Assembly: GCF_032842945.2 (NCBI RefSeq) | Contig: NZ_CP146606.1 | Location: 1,182,501-1,246,500 of the forward strand | Length of the DNA stretch: 64,000 bases | Direction of reading: 5' to 3' | DNA from: Roseovarius sp. W115 | GTDB taxonomy: Bacteria; Pseudomonadota; Alphaproteobacteria; Rhodobacterales; Rhodobacteraceae | Part shown: piece after piece, positions 46,144 through 54,209 of the stretch | Numbering within the stretch: the stretch's first letter is position 1 | How the letters are laid out: the number at the start of each line of letters is the position of its first letter | Position numbers and translations under genes: made by a program | The notes under the pieces: generated by a model | What the model saw: only the letters and a program-made list of their open reading frames with translations | Told to the model about the DNA's origin: nothing | The model's database searches: none

Positions 46144-46171
46144 AATGAAGTCATGAAATGGGGTCGTGGTG

Positions 46172-46200
46172 GACGTTCGATCATCAAAAGATCGAACGTC
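46172..46200. repeat. Hairpin with 11-bp perfect stem between convergent genes
   Basis: GACGTTCGATC (46172-46182) pairs with GATCGAACGTC (46190-46200) around ATCAAAA. No U-tract on either side. It probably separates the two convergent transcripts (stops at 46143 and 46219). Confidence 0.65.
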
Positions 46201-46218
46201 TTACCTATGCCGACGCCC

Positions 46219-47073
46219 CTAGCCCTCGTTATTCAACAAGGCCTGCAAGCCCGTGCGATAGTCCGGAAAGATCAGTTCCACGCCCAGTTCCTCCTTGATC
46301 CGCGTGTTGTCTACGCGTTTGGATTCCGCATAAAACGACCGCGCCATAGGCGTCATATCTGCCGTTTCAAAATCAACTTCAGGCGGCAAAGGCAGACCAA
46401 GCAACTCAGCGGCATACCCAATGACATCCTGCGGCGGGGCCGGATCGTTGTCACAGACATTATACACCGTGCCCGGGTTAGGTTTTTTTATAGAGGCGTC
46501 CAGAACCTGCGCGATGTCTTCAACGTGAATGCGGCTGAACACCTGACCTTTTTTCACGATCCGCCGCGCTGTGCCTTGCCGCACTTTGGCAAACGGGCCG
46601 CGACCCGGGCCATAAATCCCAGCCAATCGAAAGATGTGCAGCGGCAGGCCCTCGATGGCTTGCCATGCGGCCTCGGCCTCCACTCGCAACTGCCCGCGTC
46701 GGGTTGACGGGGTCAACGGTGTGTGTTCATCGACCCAACCGCCCTGATGGTCGCCATAAACGCCTGTTGTCGAGAGGTACCCTGCCCAATCGAGCCGAGA
46801 AGCAAGCGCCGTGATCTCGTTGCGACAGGCCTTCAACACCGGATCGCCATCTTGCCCCGGTCCTGCGGAGATCAGCAGATGCGTGGCGGTGTCAAAAGCC
46901 TTGCTCAAATCTCCGCCGGGCCACACCACAGGATGCACGCCTTCCTCACGCAGAACATCAGCTTTATCCGCCGACCGCGTTGTGCCGTAGATCGTCCAAC
47001 CCTGAGGCACCAGACGCCGCGCCAATGCGCGCGCGGAATACCCATGCCCAAAGGACAGCAGCGTTTTTCTCAT
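46219..47073 (-). CDS. SDR-family NAD(P)-dependent epimerase-like protein
   Basis: 284 residues. Rossmann start LLSFGHGYSARALARRL (GxGxxA-like), catalytic region YLSTTGVYGDHQGGWV and FRLAGIYGPGRGPF, with a substrate site further on. Similar to YeeZ-type proteins of unknown function. Its 3' end faces the SDR fusion gene; its start is six bases from the VOC gene's stop, so they form an operon. Confidence 0.82.
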   Translation of the reverse strand: MRKTLLSFGHGYSARALARRLVPQGWTIYGTTRSADKADVLREEGVHPVVWPGGDLSKAFDTATHLLISAGPGQDGDPVLKACRNEITALASRLDWAGYLSTTGVYGDHQGGWVDEHTPLTPSTRRGQLRVEAEAAWQAIEGLPLHIFRLAGIYGPGRGPFAKVRQGTARRIVKKGQVFSRIHVEDIAQVLDASIKKPNPGTVYNVCDNDPAPPQDVIGYAAELLGLPLPPEVDFETADMTPMARSFYAESKRVDNTRIKEELGVELIFPDYRTGLQALLNNEG

Positions 47074-47079
47074 GCCTGA

Positions 47080-47508
47080 TTACTCCAATTCCAGCGGCCG
47101 TGAAGGAACCCAAGCATAGCCGTTTTCACACACGATGTATGCCTCGCGCAGCCCATGCGGCTTGTCCGTCGGTTCCTGCAAAATATACGCCCCACACGCC
47201 TTGGCCCGTACTACTGCCTCATCGGGGTCCGTTTGATAGAAACGAAACTCGGCACCAGCGCCCCGCGCACCTGCTTCAGGCAATAGCCCCAACAAAGGAT
47301 TGGCACTGTAAGTGTGATCAGCATGAAGCTGCATGACCTCTCCGAAATAGGTCAGAATGGCAAAATCCTGACTCACGCGATGCGCTTTCAGCTGAAAGAT
47401 ATCCTCAAGAAACGCCACCTGCGCGGTCACATCCCGCACCAGAATATTCAGTCCAATACCTCTGAGCGATGCACCAAAGGCTTCGGCAGATACCGTTTCA
47501 TAGTCCAT
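47080..47508 (-). CDS. VOC (glyoxalase/bleomycin-resistance fold) family protein
   Basis: 142 residues from the ATG at 47508, with a G-rich SD. One VOC unit: GIGLNILVRDVTAQVAFLEDIFQLKAHR, metal ligands likely in LQLHADHTY and FRFYQTDPDEAVVRAK, and a final AYIVCENGYAWVPSRPLE. Such proteins bind a divalent metal and act as isomerases, dioxygenases or resistance proteins. No specific role can be given. Operon with the SDR gene downstream. Confidence 0.82.
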   Translation of the reverse strand: MDYETVSAEAFGASLRGIGLNILVRDVTAQVAFLEDIFQLKAHRVSQDFAILTYFGEVMQLHADHTYSANPLLGLLPEAGARGAGAEFRFYQTDPDEAVVRAKACGAYILQEPTDKPHGLREAYIVCENGYAWVPSRPLELE

Positions 47509-47605
47509 CTTGCACATCCCCCAAGATCACGTCGCCCCGGCAACTTGATCACCGCCCGCGCCCGTGTCAACGTACGCCTGCATCCGCATCACATCAGGTC
47601 CCTTT

Positions 47606-49087
47606 ATGGTTCATGCCCCCTCCGACACAGCGCGGACACCGCCCGCCTCTGTACCCAAGACATTTTCCGATGCCAAAGCCGCTGTTGCCCATCTCATCAC
47701 GCTTTATGATGAGGCGACGCAGTTTCTCTGTGAAGAGTTCAAATCCGCCATGTCTCCGCATGGCCCGTCGGGTCGTGTGCGTGCCTATTATCCCGAGATC
47801 CGCCTTAGCACGACCAGCTTTGCCAAGATCGACAGCCGTCTCAGTTTTGGCCATCTGGCCGAGCCCGGCACCTACGCCACGACGATCACGCGGCCGCGTC
47901 TGTTCCGGCATTACCTGGAACAACAAATTGACCTCTTGATGTGCAATCACGACGTGCCGGTCACCATTCAGATTTCGCAAACGCCCATGCCTGTGCATTT
48001 CGCTGTTGCCAATGACACTGGCCTTAGTGTTCCGCAACAAGGGGCTGCTGATTTCACCTTGCGTGACTATTTCGATGTGCCGGAGCTGTCGAGCACCAAT
48101 GATGACATCGTCAACGGAACCTTTGTTCCAAGCGATGACCAGCCTGGGGCGCTTGCGCCGTTTACGGCACAGCGGGTGGACTATTCTCTGGCGCGGCTGA
48201 CGCATTATACCGCAACAGATCCCGGCCATTTTCAGAACCATGTGCTGTTCACCAACTATCAGTTCTACGTGGCCGAGTTTGAGGCCTATGCCCGCCACAT
48301 GCTGGCCGATCCGAACAGTGGCTATGAGAGCTTTGTCGGCCCGGGCAATGCAATGATCACCGACCCAGATGCACCGCTGGCACCCACATCAAAATTGCCG
48401 CAGATGCCAAGCTATCACCTGACCCGATCCGATGGCAGCGGAATTACTTTGGTTAATATCGGCGTCGGTCCGTCGAATGCCAAAACCGCCACCGATCATA
48501 TCGCGGTGCTGCGTCCACATGCGTGGATCATGGTCGGCCACTGTGCAGGCTTACGCAATTCGCAATCGCTCGGGGATTTCGTCCTCGCCCACGCATATCT
48601 GCGGGAAGACGGCGTGCTGGATGACGACTTGCCTGCCTGGGTGCCGATCCCAGCTCTGGCCGAAATCCAGATTGCTCTGGAACAGGCCGTGGCATCGGAG
48701 ACCGAACTAGAAGGGTACGATCTCAAGCGCTTCATGCGCACCGGCACTGTGGCCAGCTTTGACAACCGGAATTGGGAACTCCGCGATCAATCCGGCCCGG
48801 TGCAACGGCTCAGTCAATCACGCGCCATCGCACTGGACATGGAAAGTGCAACCATCGCCGCCAACGGCTTTCGCTTTCGGGTGCCGTATGGCACGCTCCT
48901 GTGCGTGTCTGACAAACCCTTGCACGGAGAGCTGAAACTCCCCGGCATGGCGTCAGATTTCTACAAGACACAGGTCTCCCGCCATCTCATGATCGGCATC
49001 CGAGCCATGGAGCATATCCGCAACATGCCGCTGGAACGGATTCACTCACGCAAACTGCGCAGCTTCGATGAAACGGCGTTTTTGTGA
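47606..49087 (+). CDS. amn: AMP nucleosidase
   Basis: 493 residues, the family length. It splits AMP into adenine and ribose 5-phosphate and controls the adenylate level. Near the start TFSDAKAAVAHLITLYDEATQFL is the N-terminal regulatory domain; the C-terminal nucleoside phosphorylase-like domain contains VGPSNAKTATDHIAVLRPHAW, MVGHCAGLR and ALDMESATIAANGFRFRVPYGTLLCVSDKP. The start at 47606 has an SD (CAGG) and is preferred over the GTG at 47564. Confidence 0.95.
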   Translation: MVHAPSDTARTPPASVPKTFSDAKAAVAHLITLYDEATQFLCEEFKSAMSPHGPSGRVRAYYPEIRLSTTSFAKIDSRLSFGHLAEPGTYATTITRPRLFRHYLEQQIDLLMCNHDVPVTIQISQTPMPVHFAVANDTGLSVPQQGAADFTLRDYFDVPELSSTNDDIVNGTFVPSDDQPGALAPFTAQRVDYSLARLTHYTATDPGHFQNHVLFTNYQFYVAEFEAYARHMLADPNSGYESFVGPGNAMITDPDAPLAPTSKLPQMPSYHLTRSDGSGITLVNIGVGPSNAKTATDHIAVLRPHAWIMVGHCAGLRNSQSLGDFVLAHAYLREDGVLDDDLPAWVPIPALAEIQIALEQAVASETELEGYDLKRFMRTGTVASFDNRNWELRDQSGPVQRLSQSRAIALDMESATIAANGFRFRVPYGTLLCVSDKPLHGELKLPGMASDFYKTQVSRHLMIGIRAMEHIRNMPLERIHSRKLRSFDETAFL

Positions 49088-49094
49088 ATTCGAT

Positions 49095-49727
49095 TCAGGC
49101 TTGCGGCCCAATCATCTCCTTATTCTCAAGCAGACGAATTCCGCGCGTCATGGCTTCGACAAGTGCGTCAACCTCTTCTGCAAGACGCTCAGGTGGCGCG
49201 CCGACATACAATCCTTGAATGGACAGTTGAATGACCCCGTGCACAGACGCAAAAAGTGTTTGTGACCGCTGGCGCAGCTGTTCGGGGTCAAGGTCCGGCC
49301 GCAAGACCGACAGCGGCGCAATAATCTCTTGAATCAGAACGGCGTATTCGGCCTGGTGCCACTCTGGTGCTTCATCCCCCTCTGGCAGGCGGTGGTTGAA
49401 GATCGCGGACCACAGGTTTGTATGATTGACAGCAAACTGCACATACGCCTGCGCCAGGGCATGCATCGTTTGTTCCGGTGTCGCGCCTTTCGGAACCGCA
49501 GAGCGCAACACCTGCCCCAAATGAGACAAAGTTCGGGAATTAACGAGGACCACTAAATGACTAAGGTCTTCCACAGCCGTATAAAGCGCACCCAAGGCAC
49601 ATTCTGCACGGGTGGTGATATCGCGCGCCTTTAGACCACTCAAACCCCGTTCTTTGATTAAACCTTCGGCGGCCTTGATCAATCTTTCTCGCAACGCGTC
49701 GCGTTTGGTCTCTCTTTTGTTTTCCAT
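49095..49727 (-). CDS. TetR/AcrR-family regulator (WHG-type ligand domain)
   Basis: 210 residues from the ATG at 49727. HTH: KERGLSGLKARDITTRAECALGALYTAVEDLSHL. The C-terminal part carries the WHG-type pattern (NHTNLWSAIFNH). The frame is open upstream to 49775, but that part covers two operators, so the shorter start is likely. Divergent from the pspA-like gene; three operator copies lie between, so it probably represses both itself and the PspA/YiaAB genes. Confidence 0.87.
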   Translation of the reverse strand: MENKRETKRDALRERLIKAAEGLIKERGLSGLKARDITTRAECALGALYTAVEDLSHLVVLVNSRTLSHLGQVLRSAVPKGATPEQTMHALAQAYVQFAVNHTNLWSAIFNHRLPEGDEAPEWHQAEYAVLIQEIIAPLSVLRPDLDPEQLRQRSQTLFASVHGVIQLSIQGLYVGAPPERLAEEVDALVEAMTRGIRLLENKEMIGPQA

Positions 49728-49745
49728 ATCTGCACAAATTGTTTC

Positions 49746-49816
49746 TGAACGTTGTTCATGTTCAATCTTGAACAACGTTCATGAGCTTCTTATCTGACCG
49801 CTGTGAACATCGTTCA
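49746..49816. promoter_or_regulatory. Triple TGAAC-N3-GTTCA operator array
   Basis: TGAACGTTGTTCA (49746-49758), TGAACAACGTTCA (49769-49781) and TGAACATCGTTCA (49804-49816) are three copies of one 5-3-5 palindrome. The first two are inverted copies of each other (13 of 13). They fill the gap between the TetR and PspA-like starts. Confidence 0.82.
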
Positions 49817-49835
49817 AAAATTAAGGTAAGTCAAA

Positions 49836-50540
49836 ATGTTTGGAAAATTACTTGTTCTGGCGCGGGGTCGATCTGAGGATGCAGCTGAGGCATTTATGGA
49901 CGCAAATGCCTTGCCCATTCTTCGGCAACAACTGCGCGATGCGGCTAACGGCGTTGAAAAAACACGCAAGGCACTGGCCGTTGTGATGGCCTATGCCGAC
50001 CGCGAAAAGGCAGCGCTTGCCAAACTTGAAGAGCAGATCTCATCCCTTGAAGTACGAGCTCTCGACGCGATCGAAAATGATCGTGAACACCTTGCAATGG
50101 AAGCATCCGAAGCAATTGCCGATCTGGAAGCCGAAGCCGCTGCAACCCGGCAAGCAATTAGCACCTATTCAAACGAACTGCTTCAGTTGCGGCAATGCCT
50201 GAAGGAAAGTGAGGCGCAGCTCACCGAGCTGAAGCGCGGTCAGCGTCTTGCAGAAGTCAATGAAAAGGCAATTAAGCTTCGCGGCGCCCTGCCCGCCATG
50301 TCCAAAACGGATCTGGAGGACGCAGCCGACACACTCAGAAAGTTGCAGACCAGACAGGAGCACGCCGCGGCCACCGCCAAAGCCATGACGGAACTGTCTA
50401 CGCAAATGCGCGCGGAAAACATAGATGACCGCCTGGCCATTGCTGGATGTGGTGCACCCAAACGGAGCAACGCGGAAAGCGTGCTGGCACGCCTCAAAGC
50501 CAAGCAGCAGCCAAAACCAGACCAATCGAAATCCAAATAA
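49836..50540 (+). CDS. PspA/IM30-family envelope-stress protein
   Basis: 234 residues, almost entirely charged helix with heptad periodicity (about 30-190, rich in Ala/Glu/Lys/Gln), no membrane segment. It fits the PspA/IM30 (ESCRT-III-like) membrane-binding family, which supports the inner membrane under stress; length is slightly above E. coli PspA (222). A GGTAAG-type weak SD precedes the ATG. It is the first gene of an operon with the YiaAB-type gene and controlled by the divergent TetR gene rather than PspF. Confidence 0.72.
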   Translation: MFGKLLVLARGRSEDAAEAFMDANALPILRQQLRDAANGVEKTRKALAVVMAYADREKAALAKLEEQISSLEVRALDAIENDREHLAMEASEAIADLEAEAAATRQAISTYSNELLQLRQCLKESEAQLTELKRGQRLAEVNEKAIKLRGALPAMSKTDLEDAADTLRKLQTRQEHAAATAKAMTELSTQMRAENIDDRLAIAGCGAPKRSNAESVLARLKAKQQPKPDQSKSK

Positions 50541-50558
50541 ACTTGAAAGGAAAGATCC

Positions 50559-50840
50559 ATGGACAGTTATACCCTCAAGAACTCCAACGCCTGGACCCTC
50601 TTCACCTATCTGCAATTTGCGGTGGCCGCTTCTATGATGGCCGGCGGCATCTTCTTCCTGGAGGCCTCATTTGCTGCGAAAGGATTCTACGCAATGTCTG
50701 CAATCATGCTTGTGAGTACGACCGCCGGAATTACAAAGTCCATTCGTGACACCGAAGAAAGCCACCGCCTGCACAACAAACTTGAGGAGGCACGCACTGA
50801 GCGCATCCTCGCAGAGGTGAGCGACCCCAAGGCAGCGTAA
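50559..50840 (+). CDS. YiaA/YiaB-family inner membrane protein
   Basis: 93 residues. Two helices (about 12-34 and 41-60) of the YiaAB two-helix domain (NAWTLFTYLQFAVAASMMAGGIFFLEASFAAKGFYAM), followed by a charged cytoplasmic tail. SD GAAAGGAAAG is 8 bases before the ATG. It follows the PspA-like gene by 18 bases, which links it to the same membrane-stress response. A hairpin terminator closes the operon. Confidence 0.85.
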   Translation: MDSYTLKNSNAWTLFTYLQFAVAASMMAGGIFFLEASFAAKGFYAMSAIMLVSTTAGITKSIRDTEESHRLHNKLEEARTERILAEVSDPKAA

Positions 50841-50867
50841 CCAAGACTGTCAAAATTGGCAGAACTC

Positions 50868-50900
50868 GGGGTGGGCCGTCATGCCCACCCCTTCAGTATT
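50868..50900 (+). terminator. Hairpin terminator of the pspA-yiaAB operon
   Basis: GGGGTGGGC (50868-50876) with GCCCACCCC (50883-50891), six-base loop, followed by TTCAGTATT (weak U-tract), 27 bases after the YiaAB stop. Confidence 0.7.
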
Positions 50901-51194
50901 CCGGCATCGAATACACTCGGATAACATGCCAAATTCCCCCGCCACCGTTATCGAAACGCTTCAAATCAAGGGTTTTCGCCTTGATTCGGCCTTGCGCAAG
51001 AAGATGCATTTCTCCGGAAAATCGAACCCAAGAGCTGAAAACTGTAGGGTATCTTTTCGACTCCTCGGACAAAACACCCCCAAAACCCGCCGAAAAACCT
51101 TATTTTCTTACACTATTTGTTGTGTTCACTCACAAGATGCAGTTAAATCTGCGGCAGGAGGCCCAAGAAACGGGCAGTTGAAGGAGACCAGAAA
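50901..51194. other. Gene-free stretch before the HU gene
   Basis: Together with the terminator this is a 354-base gap. The A+T-rich part near 51095-51130 (TTATTTTCTTACACTATTTG) probably carries the HU promoter; no clear -35 was found. The 109-codon frame through it has no SD or protein pattern. Confidence 0.45.
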
Positions 51195-51482
51195 ATGGCA
51201 AAACCTATGACCAAAACACAGCTCGTCACGGCCTTGGCCGAGGAAATGGGCAGCGACAAGAAATCCGCGAGCGGCGCGCTGGACTCGCTTATCTCGATCA
51301 TCACCCGCGAAGTATCCGGCGGTGGTGCTGTGACACTTCCAGGTGTCGGCAAAATCTATTGCCGCGAGCGTCCAGCACGCATGGTGCGCAACCCTGCCAC
51401 CGGCGAGCAGATTCACAAGGACGCTGACAAGGTCGTCAAGATGACCATCGCCAAAGCGCTGAAAGACAGCGTGAACGGCTGA
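51195..51482 (+). CDS. HU-family DNA-binding protein
   Basis: 95 residues with the HU/IHF fold: helices TKTQLVTALAEEMGSDKKSASGALDSLISII, then the beta-arm region VTLPGVGKIYCRERPARMVRNPATGEQI and a C-terminal helix AKALKDSVNG. The Pro in RNPATGE marks the arm tip used to bend DNA. A strong SD (AAGGAG) lies 9 bases before the ATG. It is monocistronic with a terminator. Confidence 0.95.
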   Translation: MAKPMTKTQLVTALAEEMGSDKKSASGALDSLISIITREVSGGGAVTLPGVGKIYCRERPARMVRNPATGEQIHKDADKVVKMTIAKALKDSVNG

Positions 51483-51506
51483 TCTTGTCATTCCAGACAG
51501 TTTGAG

Positions 51507-51534
51507 AAAGGGTCGCCTCATTGGCGGCCCTTTT
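51507..51534 (+). terminator. Rho-independent terminator of the HU gene
   Basis: 11-bp stem AAAGGGTCGCC / GGCGGCCCTTT (one G-T pair), loop TCATT, then TTTT, 24 bases after the stop. Confidence 0.85.
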
Positions 51535-51551
51535 GAGTTTGGACAACAGTT

Positions 51552-52424
51552 ATGGACGTGCGCGCAATTCTGATGGGCCTGGCCTTTGCGGTCATGTGGT
51601 CGAGCGCATTTACCTCCGCCCGAATTATCGTGTCCGCAGCCCCTCCAGTCAGCGCACTCGCATTGCGGTTCCTGATATCTGGTTTGCTCGGCGTCCTGAT
51701 CGCCCGGGCCCTGGGTCAAACTTGGCACCTGACACCGGCACAGTGGCGCGCAACCATCATCTTCGGCATCTGCCAGAACGCGCTCTATCTCGGCCTCAAC
51801 TTCGTGGCCATGCAAACAGTTGAGGCGTCACTCGCGGCCATCATAGCATCCACCATGCCACTTCTCGTCGGGCTGGCCAGTTGGATCGTCTTCAAGGAAC
51901 GCATTGGCGCGCTCGGGTTTGCCGGACTCGCGGCCGGGGTGATCGGGGTCGGCATTATTATGGGGTCGCGCCTGCAAGGCGGCGCCGACCTTTATGGCAT
52001 CGCACTCTGTGTCATCGGCGTTATCGCGCTGACATTTGCAACCCTGTCTGTGCGTGGGGCGACCTCTGGCGGCAATTTCCTTATGATCGTTGGTCTTCAG
52101 ATGCTGGTCGGCAGTGTGGTGCTCGGTGTTGTAGGTGCGACCACCGAGACCATCCGGATCGACTGGTCCTGGCAACTCATTGCGGCCTTTGCCTACACCA
52201 CGCTGATCCCTGGCCTTGCTGCAACACTGACCTGGTTCTGGCTGGTCAACCGCATCGGCGCCATCAAAGCTGCCACATTCCACTTTCTCAACCCGTTTCT
52301 TGGCGTCACCATCGCCGCGCTGATCCTAGGCGAGGCGCTCCGCATATGGGACATCATCGGCGTGATCATCGTGACCCTTGGCATCCTCGCGGTTCAAATA
52401 TCACGACAGACCAAGCCGGACTGA
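51552..52424 (+). CDS. DMT-family (EamA) transporter
   Basis: 290 residues, ten membrane helices in two EamA repeats; the conserved start MGLAFAVMWSSAFTSARIIVSAAPP and LRFLISGLLGVLIA are typical. Exporters in this family carry amino acids, purines or other metabolites; the cargo is unknown. It follows the HU terminator and is convergent with aroC. Confidence 0.88.
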   Translation: MDVRAILMGLAFAVMWSSAFTSARIIVSAAPPVSALALRFLISGLLGVLIARALGQTWHLTPAQWRATIIFGICQNALYLGLNFVAMQTVEASLAAIIASTMPLLVGLASWIVFKERIGALGFAGLAAGVIGVGIIMGSRLQGGADLYGIALCVIGVIALTFATLSVRGATSGGNFLMIVGLQMLVGSVVLGVVGATTETIRIDWSWQLIAAFAYTTLIPGLAATLTWFWLVNRIGAIKAATFHFLNPFLGVTIAALILGEALRIWDIIGVIIVTLGILAVQISRQTKPD

Positions 52425-52434
52425 ACACCGGCTT

Positions 52435-52488
52435 CTTTCTTGTCATAAATACCCCCGCCGGAGGCGTCGGAATTTTCCCAAAATTCCG
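52435..52488. repeat. Dispersed intergenic repeat copy 2 with A+T-rich hairpin
   Basis: The first 20 bases match the copy at 8621-8640. The last part is a 9-3-9 hairpin: CGGAATTTT (52468-52476) with AAAATTCCG (52480-52488). It fills the gap between the convergent DMT gene and aroC, where it may end transcription from either side. Confidence 0.5.
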
Positions 52489-52492
52489 CGAC

Positions 52493-53596
52493 CTACCCGA
52501 TCACACCACGCGGACCATCGCCAACCTGACCGCGATGCAAGAGCAAATGATCCAGGATCACACAGGCCATCATCGCCTCACCGACCGGCACGGCGCGGAT
52601 ACCCACACAGGGATCGTGCCGTCCCTTGGTTACGACTTCCGTGGCACTGCCATCCATGCGGATGGATTTGCGCGGGGTCAGGATCGAGGAGGTCGGTTTC
52701 ACCGCAAACCGAACCACGATATCCTGCCCGGTAGAAATCCCCCCAAGGATCCCACCTGCATGGTTCGAGCTATACTCCGGCCCATCTGCCCCCATGAAGA
52801 TCTCATCGGCGTTGTCGGTCCCCTTGAGACGCGCAGCCGCCATGCCTTCGCCAATCTCAACCCCTTTTACCGCGTTGATCGACATCATGGCCGAGGCCAG
52901 ATCGGTATCCAACTTGCCATAGACGGGCGCGCCCAACCCGGCAGGGGCGCCGCGACAGACAACCTCAATCTCGGCACCCACGGAATTCTGCGCCTTGCGA
53001 ATGTCCTGAAGATAGGCTTCCCAGTCCGGCACCGCCTTTGCATCGGGCAAGAAGAAATCATTGCGATCAATTTCCGCCCAGTCGATCCGCTCCCTATCAA
53101 TCGCGACTTCACCCATACGGGTCATATACCCTTTGATCTCAAGCCCCGGCGCCAGATGCCGCAAAGCCGCACGCGCCAACCCGCCAGCCGCCACACGCGC
53201 CGCCGTTTCACGCGCCGAGCTGCGCCCGCCTCCACGATAGTCCCGAATGCCGTATTTCTGGTGATAGGTGATATCGGCATGGCCTGGGCGGAACGTCTGG
53301 GCAATGTCGCCATAATCCTTGCTGCGCTGATCGGTGTTCTCGATCATCAACTGCACCGGCGTGCCGGTCGTTTGCCCCTCAAACACACCCGACAGGATTT
53401 TCACCGCATCCGCTTCCTTGCGCTGCGTGGTGAACTTGCTCTGACCCGGACGGCGCTTGTCGAGAAAGGTCTGGAGAAACGCCTCATCCACCGCCACACC
53501 GGGCGGGCAGCCATCCACCGTCGCACCCAAAGCAGGCCCGTGGCTTTCGCCCCATGTGGTGACGCGAAAGAGATGTCCGAATGTGTTGAGGCTCAT
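52493..53596 (-). CDS. aroC: Chorismate synthase
   Basis: 367 residues. It makes chorismate from EPSP, last step of the shikimate pathway, with reduced FMN. Signatures: the start [37 protein letters not shown], and the FMN-binding [18 protein letters not shown]. The start at 53596 gives the family N-terminus; the longer frame (53647) is unlikely. Convergent with the DMT gene. Confidence 0.97.
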   Translation of the reverse strand: MSLNTFGHLFRVTTWGESHGPALGATVDGCPPGVAVDEAFLQTFLDKRRPGQSKFTTQRKEADAVKILSGVFEGQTTGTPVQLMIENTDQRSKDYGDIAQTFRPGHADITYHQKYGIRDYRGGGRSSARETAARVAAGGLARAALRHLAPGLEIKGYMTRMGEVAIDRERIDWAEIDRNDFFLPDAKAVPDWEAYLQDIRKAQNSVGAEIEVVCRGAPAGLGAPVYGKLDTDLASAMMSINAVKGVEIGEGMAAARLKGTDNADEIFMGADGPEYSSNHAGGILGGISTGQDIVVRFAVKPTSSILTPRKSIRMDGSATEVVTKGRHDPCVGIRAVPVGEAMMACVILDHLLLHRGQVGDGPRGVIG

Positions 53597-53773
53597 GCCC
53601 GATCTCCTTTGACGGATGGACTTAGCCGCGCACAGCACCCGCCTCAAGCAATTTCGCCGAACGCGCCGGAATGCCGCGCGCAGCGATGCAAGCGTGCAGA
53701 CCTCGCACGGCCTAGCAGAACGATGAAAAACCTGTGTCGAATACCGAATTCACACTTCGCGAATCGGTTTCTA

Positions 53774-53803
53774 TTGACCGCTTCGAATCACTTCGCCTAT
53801 ACA
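53774..53803 (+). promoter_or_regulatory. Sigma-70-type promoter of the micro-ORF unit
   Basis: TTGACC (53774-53779), 17-18 base spacer, CTATAC/TATACA (53797-53803). The start would fall near 53810, leaving a ~15-base leader with SD GGAGGA before the first ATG (53825). aroC diverges upstream. Confidence 0.65.
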
Positions 53804-53824
53804 AAATGAACGTGGGAGGATCAT

Positions 53825-53890
53825 ATGACCGCGCTGGAGCTTTCAAAGCCTTGCGACTGTGTCACTCATCTTCCCGGCATATGCAGGTGA
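53825..53890 (+). CDS. 21-residue cysteine-containing micro-ORF (possible leader peptide)
   Basis: 21 codons, with SD GGGAGGA 5 bases ahead, one of the best SDs in the window. The peptide has Cys10, Cys12 and Cys20, His15 and two prolines, with no membrane segment. Its stop overlaps the ATG of the next ORF (TGATG), so translation of the second depends on it. It may be a leader or metal/redox-sensing uORF (inference); no homologue known to me. Confidence 0.45.
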   Translation: MTALELSKPCDCVTHLPGICR

Positions 53891-54018
53891 TGATCTTTAT
53901 GGCTTTGTTCTTATTTGTATTTTGTATCGCGCTTGCATATTCCACCGCATCATTGACCCATCCAAATTGCATAGCAGACACCCGTCTTTCTCAGGCGCGC
54001 CTCTGCAAGAAAAACTGA
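53890..54018 (+). CDS. 42-residue small membrane protein
   Basis: 42 codons starting inside the stop of the 21-codon ORF. A helix MIFMALFLFVFCIALAYSTA is followed by a short polar tail with two cysteines. Not recognised. The unit has its own promoter and a terminator 31 bases after this stop, which argues for a real transcript. An alternative ATG at 53881 gives 45 residues. Confidence 0.5.
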   Translation: MIFMALFLFVFCIALAYSTASLTHPNCIADTRLSQARLCKKN

Positions 54019-54048
54019 CAATCACGCACACACGGCAGGACTGACTGA

Positions 54049-54076
54049 GGGGCCGAACCAACGGCCCCCTTTCATT
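54049..54076 (+). terminator. Rho-independent terminator of the micro-ORF unit
   Basis: Stem GGGGCCG (54049-54055) / CGGCCCC (54062-54068), loop AACCAA, then CTTTCATTTG. Confidence 0.8.
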
Positions 54077-54209
54077 TGTTCATCTCGCCATCAGTCTGCT
54101 GAGCACCATGGCCAACAGTTCTCAGCGCCCTATATAAATTAAAGGCCGACTGCTTTGGCGGACAGTTTTTTGAAAAAGTTGATTTGTATTTGATGTTTGG
54201 AGTTTGCGT

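Noticed and set aside
50881..51210. 109-codon ORF ahead of the HU gene
   Set aside because: No SD, composition not protein-like, and it overlaps the HU start; the region looks like leader and promoter.
51881..53809. 642-codon plus-strand ORF
   Set aside because: It spans the DMT gene in another frame and aroC antisense, with Arg/His/Pro-rich shadow composition.
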